The notes under the pieces: model-generated
The model's database searches: none
What the model was told of the DNA's origin: nothing
Seen by the model: only the letters and a program-made list of their open reading frames with translations
Source of the DNA: Anoxybacillus mongoliensis
GTDB lineage: Bacteria; Bacillota; Bacilli; Bacillales; Anoxybacillaceae
Assembly (NCBI RefSeq): GCF_014201515.1
Contig: NZ_JACHEQ010000016.1
Coordinates: 10,361 to 55,643 of the forward strand
Length of the DNA: 45,283 nucleotides
Direction of reading: 5' to 3'
Program-made: the position numbers and the translations under genes
Shown: piece after piece, positions 35,138 through 45,283 of the stretch
Layout: the number at the start of each line of letters is the position of its first letter
How positions within the stretch are numbered: position 1 is the first letter of the stretch

Positions 35138-36594
35138 CGAATGAATTGAGTTAATCGGGACAGCACCGTTTCTTTTCCGAGCAAACGAATCGCCTCTGGA
35201 AGTTCTGGTCCATGCGTTTGCCCTGTAACCGCTACGCGAATTGGCATAAATAAGTTTTTCCCTTTTTGTCCCGTTTCTTTTTGTACCGCTTTAATCGCCA
35301 TTTTAATGTGGTCACTATCAAACGTTGCAAGCTGCTCCACTTGCTCATAAAATGCTTTTAACACAATCGGTACTTGCTCACCTGCTAAAACAGCTTTTGC
35401 CTCTTCATCATACTCGATTTCCTGTTTAAAGAACAACTCTGATAGCTCAACAATTTCAGCACCGTAACTCATTTGCTCTTGATATAGTGCAATTAGATCA
35501 CGCGCCCATTGCTTTTGTTGATCAGTCATTTGCTCCGGCAAACGCCCTGCTCGAATTAAATGAGGGAGCGATAGTTCAACTAACCGATCCAAATCAAGTT
35601 TTTTGATATATTGGTTGTTCATCCATGTGAGCTTTTGTTTATCAAACATCGATGGCGATTTTGATAAGCGGGAAACATCAAACATGCGAATAAGTTCTTC
35701 TTTCGTGAAAATTTCTTCTTCTCCTTCTGGCGACCAACCTAATAGTGCAAAAAAGTTAAACATCGCTTCTGGTAAATATCCAAGTTCTTTATATTGAGAA
35801 ACGAATTGAATAATTGACTCATCGCGCTTCGATAACTTTTTACGATTTTCATTTACAATCAACGTTAAATGTGCATATTTTGGTGGCTCCCAACCAAAAT
35901 ATTCATACACCATTAGCTGCTTCGGTGTGTTTGATAAATGCTCTTCACCGCGAAATACATGTGTAATTTTCATGAGATGATCATCAATGACAACAGCGAA
36001 GTTATACGTTGGGATACCATTCGCTTTGACGATCACCCAATCGCCAATATCTTTCGATTCAAACGATACGCGACCGCGCACCATATCTTCAAATTCATAC
36101 ACTTTTCCTTCTGGCACTTTTAAACGAATCGTATATGGTTTCCCCTCTGCTTCAAGCTGTGCGACTTGCTCTGGCGTTAGGTGACGGCATTTGCCGCTAT
36201 ACTGTGGCGCTGCAATACCTGCCGCTTTCTGTGCTTCACGCTCTTGTTCTAGTTCCTCAGGTGTACAAAAACATTTATATGCATGTCCTTTTTCTAACAA
36301 TTCGTTTGTATATTGGCGATATATGTGCAGACGCTCCGTTTGACGATAAGGACCGTATCCCCCATCTTTATCGACCGATTCATCATATTCAATACCAAGC
36401 CATTTCAAGTTTTCGAGTTGTGACTGTTCGCCACCTTCTACATTGCGCTCAATATCTGTATCTTCAATGCGAACGATAAATTTTCCATGATGATGACGAG
36501 CAAACAAATAGTTAAATAACGCTGTGCGCGCACCACCAATATGTAAATGACCCGTCGGACTCGGCGCGTAGCGCACCCTTACTTCCTGTGACAT
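35134..36594 (-). CDS. gltX: Glutamyl-tRNA synthetase
   Basis: Class I synthetase; in Bacillus it is non-discriminating and also mischarges tRNA-Gln, which GatCAB then corrects. HIGG at residues 18-21 ([20 protein letters not shown]), KLSKRDESI near residue 254, [11 protein letters not shown] in the connective region. Length 486. The ATG follows GGAGGTCATGAC. It lies between ispF and cysES. Confidence 0.97.
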   Translation of the reverse strand: MSQEVRVRYAPSPTGHLHIGGARTALFNYLFARHHHGKFIVRIEDTDIERNVEGGEQSQLENLKWLGIEYDESVDKDGGYGPYRQTERLHIYRQYTNELLEKGHAYKCFCTPEELEQEREAQKAAGIAAPQYSGKCRHLTPEQVAQLEAEGKPYTIRLKVPEGKVYEFEDMVRGRVSFESKDIGDWVIVKANGIPTYNFAVVIDDHLMKITHVFRGEEHLSNTPKQLMVYEYFGWEPPKYAHLTLIVNENRKKLSKRDESIIQFVSQYKELGYLPEAMFNFFALLGWSPEGEEEIFTKEELIRMFDVSRLSKSPSMFDKQKLTWMNNQYIKKLDLDRLVELSLPHLIRAGRLPEQMTDQQKQWARDLIALYQEQMSYGAEIVELSELFFKQEIEYDEEAKAVLAGEQVPIVLKAFYEQVEQLATFDSDHIKMAIKAVQKETGQKGKNLFMPIRVAVTGQTHGPELPEAIRLLGKETVLSRLTQFIR

Positions 36595-36657
36595 GTCATG
36601 ACCTCCATCTACCTAATTTCTGTACCCCATTGTACCGTAAACGCCATACAAAATCCA

Positions 36658-38934
<2,277 letters not shown>

Positions 38935-39023
38935 GTTTTTCACCTCCTCTATTACATTATAAACAGTTTCCAATGTTTGAAACCAATCTGAACATCATTT
39001 TTAATTATTTTTTAATGGTTTTG
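38935..39023. other. radA-yacL spacer: disA missing
   Basis: In B. subtilis the c-di-AMP synthase gene disA (about 360 codons) lies between radA and yacL. Here only 89 bp separate the two genes, with no disA residue detectable. It contains a TATAAT box without a convincing -35, and the GTTTC...GAAAC inverted repeat. Confidence 0.7.
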
Positions 39024-40418
39024 TTAAAATATTGGGCGATTTTTCCCTTCCCCTAATGCATAATATAACGCCTCTTCTACATTAGTTACCCCAATAACTT
39101 CAACACCTTTTGGAATGTTCCAACCGCTGACGTTGCTTTTCGGAATAATAATACGCTGAAAGCCAAGTTTAGCAGCTTCCTGCACGCGCTGTTCAATGCG
39201 AGATACACGACGCACTTCACCTGTCAATCCGACCTCTCCGATCACAACGTCTGTATGGTTTGTTGGTTGATCACGAAAACTAGATGCAATGCTTACCGCA
39301 ATTGCTAAGTCAATCGCAGGTTCGTCTAACTTTATGCCACCAGCCACTTTTAAATAGGCATCTTGGTTTTGAAGAAGTAGGCCGACCCTTTTTTCAAGCA
39401 CCGCCATTAGTAAAGACACTCGATTGTGATCTATTCCTGTTGCCATTCGACGCGGCGTTCCAAAACTTGTCGGTGATACTAATGCTTGAATTTCCACTAA
39501 CACAGGTCTTGTACCTTCCATGGAAGCGACAACCGTTGACCCTGCCGCACCTTTTGAACGCTCTTCTAAAAAGATTTCTGATGGGTTTTTGACTTCTGTA
39601 AGCCCCATTTCTTTCATTTCGAAAATACCGATTTCATTTGTGGAACCAAATCGATTTTTCACCGCCCGTAAAATGCGATACGTATGATGACGCTCTCCCT
39701 CAAAATATAATACAGTATCAACCATATGTTCTAAAATGCGCGGCCCTGCAAGCGCACCTTCTTTTGTAACATGCCCAACTATAAAAATCGCAATGCCTTT
39801 TGTTTTAGCTAGTCTCATCAACTCTGCCGTACATTCACGGACTTGCGAAACACTTCCTGGAGCTGATGTAATTTCTGATCGATATATTGTTTGAATCGAG
39901 TCAATGACGACAAAAGCCGGCTTCATCTCATCTATCGTTTGGATAATATGTTCTAAATTTGTCTCAGATAAAACATATAAATGTTCAGCTGTCACATCTA
40001 ACCGTTCAGCACGCAACTTCGTTTGTTTTACCGATTCTTCTCCGGAAATATATAACACAGGGTGTGTATCACTTGCGAGTTGAGCACAAATTTGTAACAA
40101 CAACGTCGATTTCCCAATACCCGGATCCCCACCGATCAAAACAAGAGAACCACGAACAATTCCGCCTCCTAACACGCGATTAAACTCCGTAAACTTCGTA
40201 TCAATTCTCGGTTCCTGCGTCGTTTCTACTGTCGTAATCGATACAGGTTTAGCTGCTATCCCTTCTGTATGCACAAATAGTGCTCGGTTATGATGTTTTA
40301 CAACCTCTGTTTCTTCGACCATCGCATTCCATGAATCACACCCTGGACATTTTCCCATCCACTTCGCCGTCTCATATCCACAGTGTTGACAAACGAATTT
40401 CGTTTTCCGTTTAACCAT
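39024..40418 (-). CDS. radA: DNA repair protein RadA (Sms)
   Basis: RecA-like ATPase promoting branch migration in recombination. N-terminal zinc finger Cys10, Cys13, Cys24, Cys27; Walker [13 protein letters not shown] near residue 95; the RadA signature [15 protein letters not shown]; and a C-terminal Lon-like domain ([20 protein letters not shown]). The 464 aa end in ...[13 protein letters not shown]. Transcription from the clpC operon must pass a terminator to reach it; I see no strong promoter of its own in the 22 bp available. Confidence 0.97.
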   Translation of the reverse strand: MVKRKTKFVCQHCGYETAKWMGKCPGCDSWNAMVEETEVVKHHNRALFVHTEGIAAKPVSITTVETTQEPRIDTKFTEFNRVLGGGIVRGSLVLIGGDPGIGKSTLLLQICAQLASDTHPVLYISGEESVKQTKLRAERLDVTAEHLYVLSETNLEHIIQTIDEMKPAFVVIDSIQTIYRSEITSAPGSVSQVRECTAELMRLAKTKGIAIFIVGHVTKEGALAGPRILEHMVDTVLYFEGERHHTYRILRAVKNRFGSTNEIGIFEMKEMGLTEVKNPSEIFLEERSKGAAGSTVVASMEGTRPVLVEIQALVSPTSFGTPRRMATGIDHNRVSLLMAVLEKRVGLLLQNQDAYLKVAGGIKLDEPAIDLAIAVSIASSFRDQPTNHTDVVIGEVGLTGEVRRVSRIEQRVQEAAKLGFQRIIIPKSNVSGWNIPKGVEVIGVTNVEEALYYALGEGKNRPIF

Positions 40419-40439
40419 GATTCCATTCCTTTCATGATG

Positions 40440-40475
40440 AAAAACAAGGTATGCGTGTAAGCATACCTTGTTTTT
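40440..40475 (-). terminator. Terminator between clpC and radA
   Basis: A 15-bp perfect stem (40440-40454 with 40461-40475, AAAAACAAGGTATGC) and a six-base loop, with a T-run at its 3' side on the minus strand. It begins two bases after the clpC stop. Confidence 0.92.
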
Positions 40476-40477
40476 TG

Positions 40478-42910
40478 TTATTTTACTGTCTCTTTTGTTA
40501 ACACAACAAACTGACCGTCTTTTACATCCATGACAACTTTTTGTCCGCTGCTAATCGTTCCTTTTAACAATTCTTCAGATAAACGGTCTTCAACATGTTT
40601 TTGAATCGCTCGACGCAATGGGCGTGCACCGTATTCTAAGTCATAACCTTCTTCCGCTAATTTCTCAATCGCTGCATCCGTTAACTCTAAATCAATTTGT
40701 TGTTCTTGTAGACGTTTTTTCAGTTGCTCAACCATTAGTGATACAATTTCCTTCAAATGTTTCTTCTCAAGGGAATGGAACACAATAATTTCGTCAATTC
40801 GGTTTAAAAATTCCGGACGGAACGCTTTCTTCAACTCGTCCATCACTTTCCCTTTCATATCTTTGTACTGTTGGCTCTCGTCTTGCACATTAAAACCAAC
40901 GTACTTATTTCTCTTCAACGCATCCGCACCAACGTTTGATGTCATAATAATGATCGTATTTCGGAAATCAACTGTCCGTCCTTTCGAATCCGTTAAACGT
41001 CCATCTTCTAACACTTGCAATAAAATGTTAAACACATCTGGATGTGCTTTTTCAATCTCATCTAATAAAATGACAGAATACGGCTTGCGACGAACTTTTT
41101 CTGTTAATTGTCCACCTTCTTCATAACCAACATATCCTGGAGGCGAACCGACAAGGCGAGATGTCGAATGTTTCTCCATATATTCAGACATGTCGATTCG
41201 AATCATCGCATCTTCATCACCGAACATCGCTTCCGCAAGCGCACGTGCCAATTCCGTTTTCCCTACACCCGTTGGACCGAGGAAAATAAACGAACCGATT
41301 GGACGTTTTGGATCTTTTAATCCAGCGCGTGCGCGACGAACCGCTTTTGCAACTGCTTTTACAGCTTCTTCTTGTCCGATCACACGGGAATGCAGAATCT
41401 CTTCTAGCTTTAATAATCGTTCGGTTTCTGTTTGAGCTAATTTGGAGACTGGGATTCCCGTCCAACTTGATACAACAGCTGCAATATCCTCCACAGTCAC
41501 TTCTGAGTTTTCTTGACCTTGTTTTTCTTTCCATGCTCGTTTTGTTTCTTCAAGCTGTTCGCGCAGTTTTTGTTCCGCATCTCGTAACGATGCTGCTTTT
41601 TCAAACTCTTGGCTTTGCACTGCCGCATCTTTTTCTTTGCGAATTTCCTCGAGTTTTTGCTCGAGCTCTTTTAAATTCGGTGGGGTTGTAAACGAACGTA
41701 AACGTACTTTCGAACACGCTTCATCAATTAAGTCGATTGCTTTATCTGGTAAAAATCGATCCGAGATGTAACGATCTGAAAGTTTTACAGCCTGCTCAAT
41801 CGCCTCATCTGAAATAGAGACGCGATGATGAGCTTCATAACGATCGCGTAGTCCTTTTAAAATTTGGATTGATTCCTCAACTGTTGGTTCACCAACATGA
41901 ATAGGTTGGAAACGTCTTTCTAACGCAGCATCTTTTTCAATATATTTTCGGTATTCATCTAATGTTGTTGCCCCAATACATTGCAACTCCCCACGCGCAA
42001 GGGACGGTTTTAAAATATTTGATGCATCAATCGCTCCTTCCGCACCACCGGCTCCGATGAGCGTATGCAATTCATCAATAAACAAAATGATGTTGCCTGC
42101 TTGGCGAATTTCATCCATCACTTTTTTCAAACGATCTTCAAATTCACCACGATATTTTGTACCTGCAACGACCGTTCCCATATCGAGCGTCATCACGCGC
42201 TTATCGCGAAGGGTCTCTGGCACCTCGTTATTGACAATTTGTTGAGCTAGTCCTTCGGCGATGGCCGTTTTCCCTACACCTGGCTCCCCGATTAAAACAG
42301 GGTTATTTTTCGTTCTACGGCTTAACACTTCAATGACACGTTGAATTTCTTTACTTCTTCCAATGACAGGATCTAAACCACCTTCACGTGCGATCGCTGT
42401 TAAATCGCGAGCTAAACTGTCTAACGTTGGCGTATTCGCATGCGTTGTTCCCCCATGATGTCCTGAAGCAGACTCATTGCTTCCTAATAGTTGAAGTACT
42501 TGTTGACGAGCTTTATTTAAGCTTACCCCTAAATTGTTTAAAACGCGAGCGGCTACACCTTCTCCTTCTCGAATAAGACCGAGCAAAATATGTTCTGTGC
42601 CAACGTAAGAATGCCCAAGTTTCCTAGCTTCATCCATCGACAATTCAATCACTTTTTTGGCACGAGGTGTGTAATGAATCGTTTGCCCCACTTCATTTCC
42701 GCGCCCAATGAGGGATTCTACTTCTTTTTGGATTTTATCTGGTCCTAATCCGAGCGCCATAAGCGCTTTTGCTGCAATTCCTTCCCCTTCTCGAATAAGA
42801 CCAAGCAAAATGTGCTCTGTCCCAATATTGTTATGTCCTAATCGAACAGCTTCTTCTTGTGCTAGTGCTAACACCTTTTGTGCCCGTTCTGTAAAACGTC
42901 CGAACATCAT
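40478..42910 (-). CDS. clpC: AAA+ unfoldase ClpC
   Basis: Hsp100 unfoldase that feeds ClpP; in Bacillus it needs adaptors (MecA, McsB) for activity. Two Clp-N repeats (about residues 1-145), first AAA domain with GEPGVGKT, a UVR-containing middle domain ([21 protein letters not shown]), second AAA domain with [16 protein letters not shown]. Start ATG at 42908-42910 (810 aa, [13 protein letters not shown]), the B. subtilis length, nine bases after GGAGG. It ends the CtsR operon. Confidence 0.98.
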   Translation of the reverse strand: MMFGRFTERAQKVLALAQEEAVRLGHNNIGTEHILLGLIREGEGIAAKALMALGLGPDKIQKEVESLIGRGNEVGQTIHYTPRAKKVIELSMDEARKLGHSYVGTEHILLGLIREGEGVAARVLNNLGVSLNKARQQVLQLLGSNESASGHHGGTTHANTPTLDSLARDLTAIAREGGLDPVIGRSKEIQRVIEVLSRRTKNNPVLIGEPGVGKTAIAEGLAQQIVNNEVPETLRDKRVMTLDMGTVVAGTKYRGEFEDRLKKVMDEIRQAGNIILFIDELHTLIGAGGAEGAIDASNILKPSLARGELQCIGATTLDEYRKYIEKDAALERRFQPIHVGEPTVEESIQILKGLRDRYEAHHRVSISDEAIEQAVKLSDRYISDRFLPDKAIDLIDEACSKVRLRSFTTPPNLKELEQKLEEIRKEKDAAVQSQEFEKAASLRDAEQKLREQLEETKRAWKEKQGQENSEVTVEDIAAVVSSWTGIPVSKLAQTETERLLKLEEILHSRVIGQEEAVKAVAKAVRRARAGLKDPKRPIGSFIFLGPTGVGKTELARALAEAMFGDEDAMIRIDMSEYMEKHSTSRLVGSPPGYVGYEEGGQLTEKVRRKPYSVILLDEIEKAHPDVFNILLQVLEDGRLTDSKGRTVDFRNTIIIMTSNVGADALKRNKYVGFNVQDESQQYKDMKGKVMDELKKAFRPEFLNRIDEIIVFHSLEKKHLKEIVSLMVEQLKKRLQEQQIDLELTDAAIEKLAEEGYDLEYGARPLRRAIQKHVEDRLSEELLKGTISSGQKVVMDVKDGQFVVLTKETVK

Positions 42911-42930
42911 TTTCATCAACCTCCTTTAAT

Positions 42931-43995
42931 TCACTTCCATTGGTATAATCGTTCACGAATAAGCGATGCACGACGCACATCCCGTTCTTGCGGGCGTAAT
43001 GCACCACCAGCATATTTTTGTAAAAAGCCGGGCTGCGTCAAAATCATTAGCTCTGTTAAAATTGTTTTTGGCACGTTCGTAATATATCCGAGATCAATGC
43101 CTAACCGTACATCAGATAAACATTGGGCAGCTTCTTTTGAACCGATGATTCGACTGTTCGTTAACACACCGTAAGAACGATATACCCTATCTTCTAATTG
43201 TATGTTAGAAGTTTTGACTAATGCCTCACGTGCCATTCGTTCTTGTTCAATTAATTGACGAACAACCCCTGTCAAGTCTTCAACAATATCCTCTTCACTT
43301 TTTCCTAATGTAATTTGGTTTGAGATTTGAAAAATGTTTCCTAACGCTTCACTACCTTCTCCATACGTGCCACGAACAACTAGACCAAGCTGATTAATTG
43401 CAGGAATAATTTGATTCATTTGCTGCGTTAACACAAGGCCTGGCAAATGCATCATAACAGATGCGCGCAGTCCTGTTCCGACATTCGTAGGGCAACTCGT
43501 CAAATAACCGTACTTTTCATCAAAAGCATAGTCAATGTGTTGTTCAATCCAATCATCTAAGGCATTGGCCACTTTCAATGCTTCTTTCAACTGAAAACCA
43601 GCAAACAAACATTGAATACGAATATGATCTTCCTCATTGATCATAATACTTGCTTCTTCTTGCTCTGATAATAAACATGCACCAAATGTACAATCCTCAG
43701 CTAAATGAGGGCTGATCAAGTGCTTTTCAACTAACACACGCTTGTCAATAGTTTGTAATTCATTCATTTTTAATAAGACGAAAGGACCAAGATTACCGAA
43801 ACGCTTTTGCGAAAACAAATGTTCAAACAGTTGAACAATTTGCATAGCCTCTTCATTTGTAAATACGGTCGGAAAAGAATATTGTTTCATATTTCTCGCC
43901 AAACGAATACGGCTGCTTAACACAATATCAGAATCTGGTCCCTCTTCGTTCATCCATGGACTGAGAGCGCGTTGAAAAAACAAATGTTCATTCAT
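42931..43995 (-). CDS. mcsB: Protein-arginine kinase McsB
   Basis: Phosphorylates arginines on misfolded proteins and on CtsR, marking them for ClpCP. Phosphagen-kinase fold: SSRIRLARN (residues near 28), [11 protein letters not shown], and [20 protein letters not shown] with the catalytic Cys. The C-terminal [19 protein letters not shown] holds the phosphoarginine-binding pocket. Start ATG 43993-43995 (354 aa), overlapping the mcsA end by eight bases. Confidence 0.96.
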   Translation of the reverse strand: MNEHLFFQRALSPWMNEEGPDSDIVLSSRIRLARNMKQYSFPTVFTNEEAMQIVQLFEHLFSQKRFGNLGPFVLLKMNELQTIDKRVLVEKHLISPHLAEDCTFGACLLSEQEEASIMINEEDHIRIQCLFAGFQLKEALKVANALDDWIEQHIDYAFDEKYGYLTSCPTNVGTGLRASVMMHLPGLVLTQQMNQIIPAINQLGLVVRGTYGEGSEALGNIFQISNQITLGKSEEDIVEDLTGVVRQLIEQERMAREALVKTSNIQLEDRVYRSYGVLTNSRIIGSKEAAQCLSDVRLGIDLGYITNVPKTILTELMILTQPGFLQKYAGGALRPQERDVRRASLIRERLYQWK

Positions 43996-44542
43996 ATAAT
44001 GAAGCGCCCCCTCCCGCATTTAATTTTGCCTCCAGTTCTCGTATTTGATCACGCACTTCAGCAGCTTTCTCGAATTGTTCTTTAGCAATAAGCTCCTGTA
44101 ACATTTGTTTCAACTGTCCGATTTGCTTACGGACGTACAACGTACCCCCTACTCGCTTCGGAATTTTTCCTTCATGTGCTACATGTCCTCCATGTAATTT
44201 TCGAAAAATAGGTGGTAAATGATTGCGAAACGTTTCATAACAACTCGCACAACCAAAACGACCGACTTTAACAAATTGGGCGTATGTCATTTTACAACGC
44301 TCGCATTGTAATATATGTTCGTTGTGAAAAGAGGGAGCTTTTGGTTCTTTCAGTGATGCATCCATATTTAATAGCCCTGCAATTAAATTATTAATTGAAA
44401 AAGCGCCTTGATGTGGGAACATAAACATTTCACCTTTTTCATGAGCGCACTGTTCACAAAGATGAATTTCTGTTTTTTCCCCATTAACAATTTTAGTGAA
44501 ATGAAGCGTTGCTGGCCGTTGATTACACTCTTGACATATCAA
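43988..44542 (-). CDS. mcsA: McsB activator McsA (zinc-finger, UVR)
   Basis: Activates McsB and modulates CtsR. Four CxxC pairs (CQEC, CEQC, CERC, CASC) bind metal, and a C-terminal UVR motif [17 protein letters not shown] interacts with partners. I choose a TTG start at 44540-44542 (184 aa, reading [15 protein letters not shown]), six bases after GAGGGTG; an in-frame GTG three codons upstream is too close to the Shine-Dalgarno. B. subtilis McsA has the same N-terminus. Confidence 0.94.
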   Translation of the reverse strand: MICQECNQRPATLHFTKIVNGEKTEIHLCEQCAHEKGEMFMFPHQGAFSINNLIAGLLNMDASLKEPKAPSFHNEHILQCERCKMTYAQFVKVGRFGCASCYETFRNHLPPIFRKLHGGHVAHEGKIPKRVGGTLYVRKQIGQLKQMLQELIAKEQFEKAAEVRDQIRELEAKLNAGGGASLYE

Positions 44543-44556
44543 AGTGTTCACCCTCT

Positions 44557-45018
44557 CTACATATACTTTAAAGATGTCAGCATCGCTTTTAATATGCGCG
44601 CACGCAGCTCATCACGATGAGGAAGGTCAATAGACAGAACCGTGCGATCAATAATGCTTAACATCATATTCGCTTCTCGTTTTGAAATTACCTTTTCATC
44701 CAATAAGCGTTGAATAATATGTTCTCCATTTGTTTGGCTAATTCGGTCTTGAACAAGCGACAATAAATGGTCAACAAGCTGAGAGGCACTTTGAGTCTTC
44801 ACTTTCATTATGCGGATATAACCACCGCCTCCTCGTTTACTCTCAACAATGTACCCTCTTTCTAATGTAAACCGTGTATTAATGACATAGTTAATTTGAG
44901 AAGGAACACACTGAAACTTGTCTGCAATTTCGCTGCGCTTAATCTCAACGATATCTTTTCCGCTCATATTTAATACTTGCTTTAAATACTGCTCAATGAC
45001 ATCAGAGATATTCCTCAC
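44557..45018 (-). CDS. ctsR: Transcriptional repressor CtsR
   Basis: Represses clp genes by binding tandem heptads; inactivated by heat and by McsB. Winged helix-turn-helix with IADKFQCVPSQINYVINTRF (about residues 31-50) and the glycine-rich wing ESKRGGGGYIRI, which is the heat sensor. C-terminal dimer domain ends RDELRARILKAMLTSLKYM. Start codon GTG (45016-45018), five bases after AGGAGGG; an out-of-frame ATG overlaps it and is followed at once by TGA. 153 aa. Confidence 0.97.
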   Translation of the reverse strand: MRNISDVIEQYLKQVLNMSGKDIVEIKRSEIADKFQCVPSQINYVINTRFTLERGYIVESKRGGGGYIRIMKVKTQSASQLVDHLLSLVQDRISQTNGEHIIQRLLDEKVISKREANMMLSIIDRTVLSIDLPHRDELRARILKAMLTSLKYM

Positions 45019-45040
45019 ATAATCCCTCCTCTGTTGTCAG

Positions 45041-45062
45041 TTGACTTTGACTATATTTGACT
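45041..45062 (-). promoter_or_regulatory. CtsR operator (tandem heptads)
   Basis: AGTCAAA-TAT-AGTCAAA (45046-45062) matches the CtsR recognition element exactly, with a further partial GTCAA immediately downstream (45041-45045). It lies between the -10 box and ctsR, the typical position for autoregulation. Confidence 0.93.
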
Positions 45063-45070
45063 TTAATTTT

Positions 45071-45099
45071 AATATATACGGATTTCTTCAAAAATGCAA
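45071..45099 (-). promoter_or_regulatory. Sigma-A promoter of the ctsR operon
   Basis: TTGCAT (45094-45099), 17 bases, TATATT (45071-45076) on the minus strand, directly upstream of the CtsR operator. Confidence 0.7.
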
Positions 45100-45125
45100 G
45101 GATTCCCTTCTTTTTCTCATATATT

Positions 45126-45152
45126 TTCCCCATTGCATTTATTCAATAAAAC
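45126..45152 (-). promoter_or_regulatory. Possible sigma-B-like promoter of the ctsR operon
   Basis: GTTTTA (45147-45152) and GGGGAA (45126-45131) with a 15-base spacer on the minus strand resemble the sigma-B consensus GTTTAA / GGGTAT. The B. subtilis clpC operon has such a promoter upstream of its sigma-A promoter. The match is imperfect. Confidence 0.35.
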
Positions 45153-45191
45153 AAAAAGACCAAGACAATTTTTGTCTTGGTCTTTTTGTTT
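45149..45191 (-). terminator. rrn operon terminator
   Basis: A perfect 20-bp stem (45149-45168 with 45172-45191) around a three-base loop, containing GGTCTTTTTGTTT on the 3' side of the minus strand. It begins directly after the 5S rRNA and ends transcription of the rRNA operon before ctsR. Confidence 0.94.
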
Positions 45192-45192
45192 G

Positions 45193-45283
<91 letters not shown>

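Noticed and set aside
38935-39023. Possible sigma-M-type promoter upstream of yacL (GGAAAC present)
   Set aside because: No CGTC-like -10 occurs at 16-17 bases downstream of GGAAAC, so the match is only half a motif.

Overview
This window is a contiguous housekeeping block from a Firmicute of the family Bacillaceae. It is shown in reverse: every gene lies on the minus strand, and biologically it reads from high to low coordinates. The gene order from the 5S rRNA through ctsR-mcsA-mcsB-clpC, radA, yacL, ispDF, gltX, cysES, mrnC, rlmB, rae1, sigH, rpmG-secE-nusG, rplKA, rplJL, rpoBC, the str operon (rpsL-rpsG-fusA-tuf) and the S10-spc-alpha supercluster matches the origin-proximal ribosomal region of Bacillus subtilis. 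Protein lengths and sequences are closest to what I recall for Geobacillus and Anoxybacillus, so a moderately thermophilic Anoxybacillus-like organism is my inference. No species assignment can be made without a search.

Layout in transcription order. (1) 45283-45149: 3' part of a 5S rRNA gene and a very strong rrn terminator. (2) 45131-40440: the CtsR-controlled protein quality-control operon ctsR-mcsA-mcsB-clpC, with a CtsR operator and ending in a terminator. (3) 40418-35134: radA, yacL (PIN-TRAM), the isoprenoid genes ispD and ispF, and gltX. The c-di-AMP synthase gene disA, normally between radA and yacL, is absent. (4) 35137-31092: a cysteine T-box riboswitch driving cysE-cysS, followed by mrnC, rlmB and rae1 (ribosome and RNA processing). 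(5) 31087-29294: sigH, then rpmG-secE-nusG with several promoters and a possible attenuator in front of nusG. (6) 29282-26722: rplK-rplA and rplJ-rplL, each with a promoter and leader structure; the rplJ leader contains an L10-type attenuator. (7) 26723-18656: an RsmC-like methyltransferase gene, then rpoB and rpoC. (8) 18603-13686: an L7Ae-family K-turn protein, rpsL, rpsG, fusA and tuf, closed by a terminator. (9) 13672-1: tandem promoters and a structured leader, then the S10, spc and alpha operons (rpsJ to rpoA), with secY, adk, map and infA embedded. rpoA is cut by the window edge.

The genes jointly supply the transcription and translation machinery: RNA polymerase subunits, NusG, about 30 ribosomal proteins, EF-Tu, EF-G, IF-1 and two aminoacyl-tRNA synthetases. 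Around them sit Sec translocation (SecY, SecE), protein maturation (methionine aminopeptidase), nucleotide supply (Adk), rRNA processing and modification (MrnC, RlmB) and stress proteolysis. I see no insertion sequence, prophage, CRISPR array, tRNA gene or convincing plus-strand gene. The interesting material lies in the intergenic regulatory structures and in two apparent gene losses relative to B. subtilis (disA, and the KOW-protein gene between map and infA). I did not find a convincing undescribed multi-gene system.
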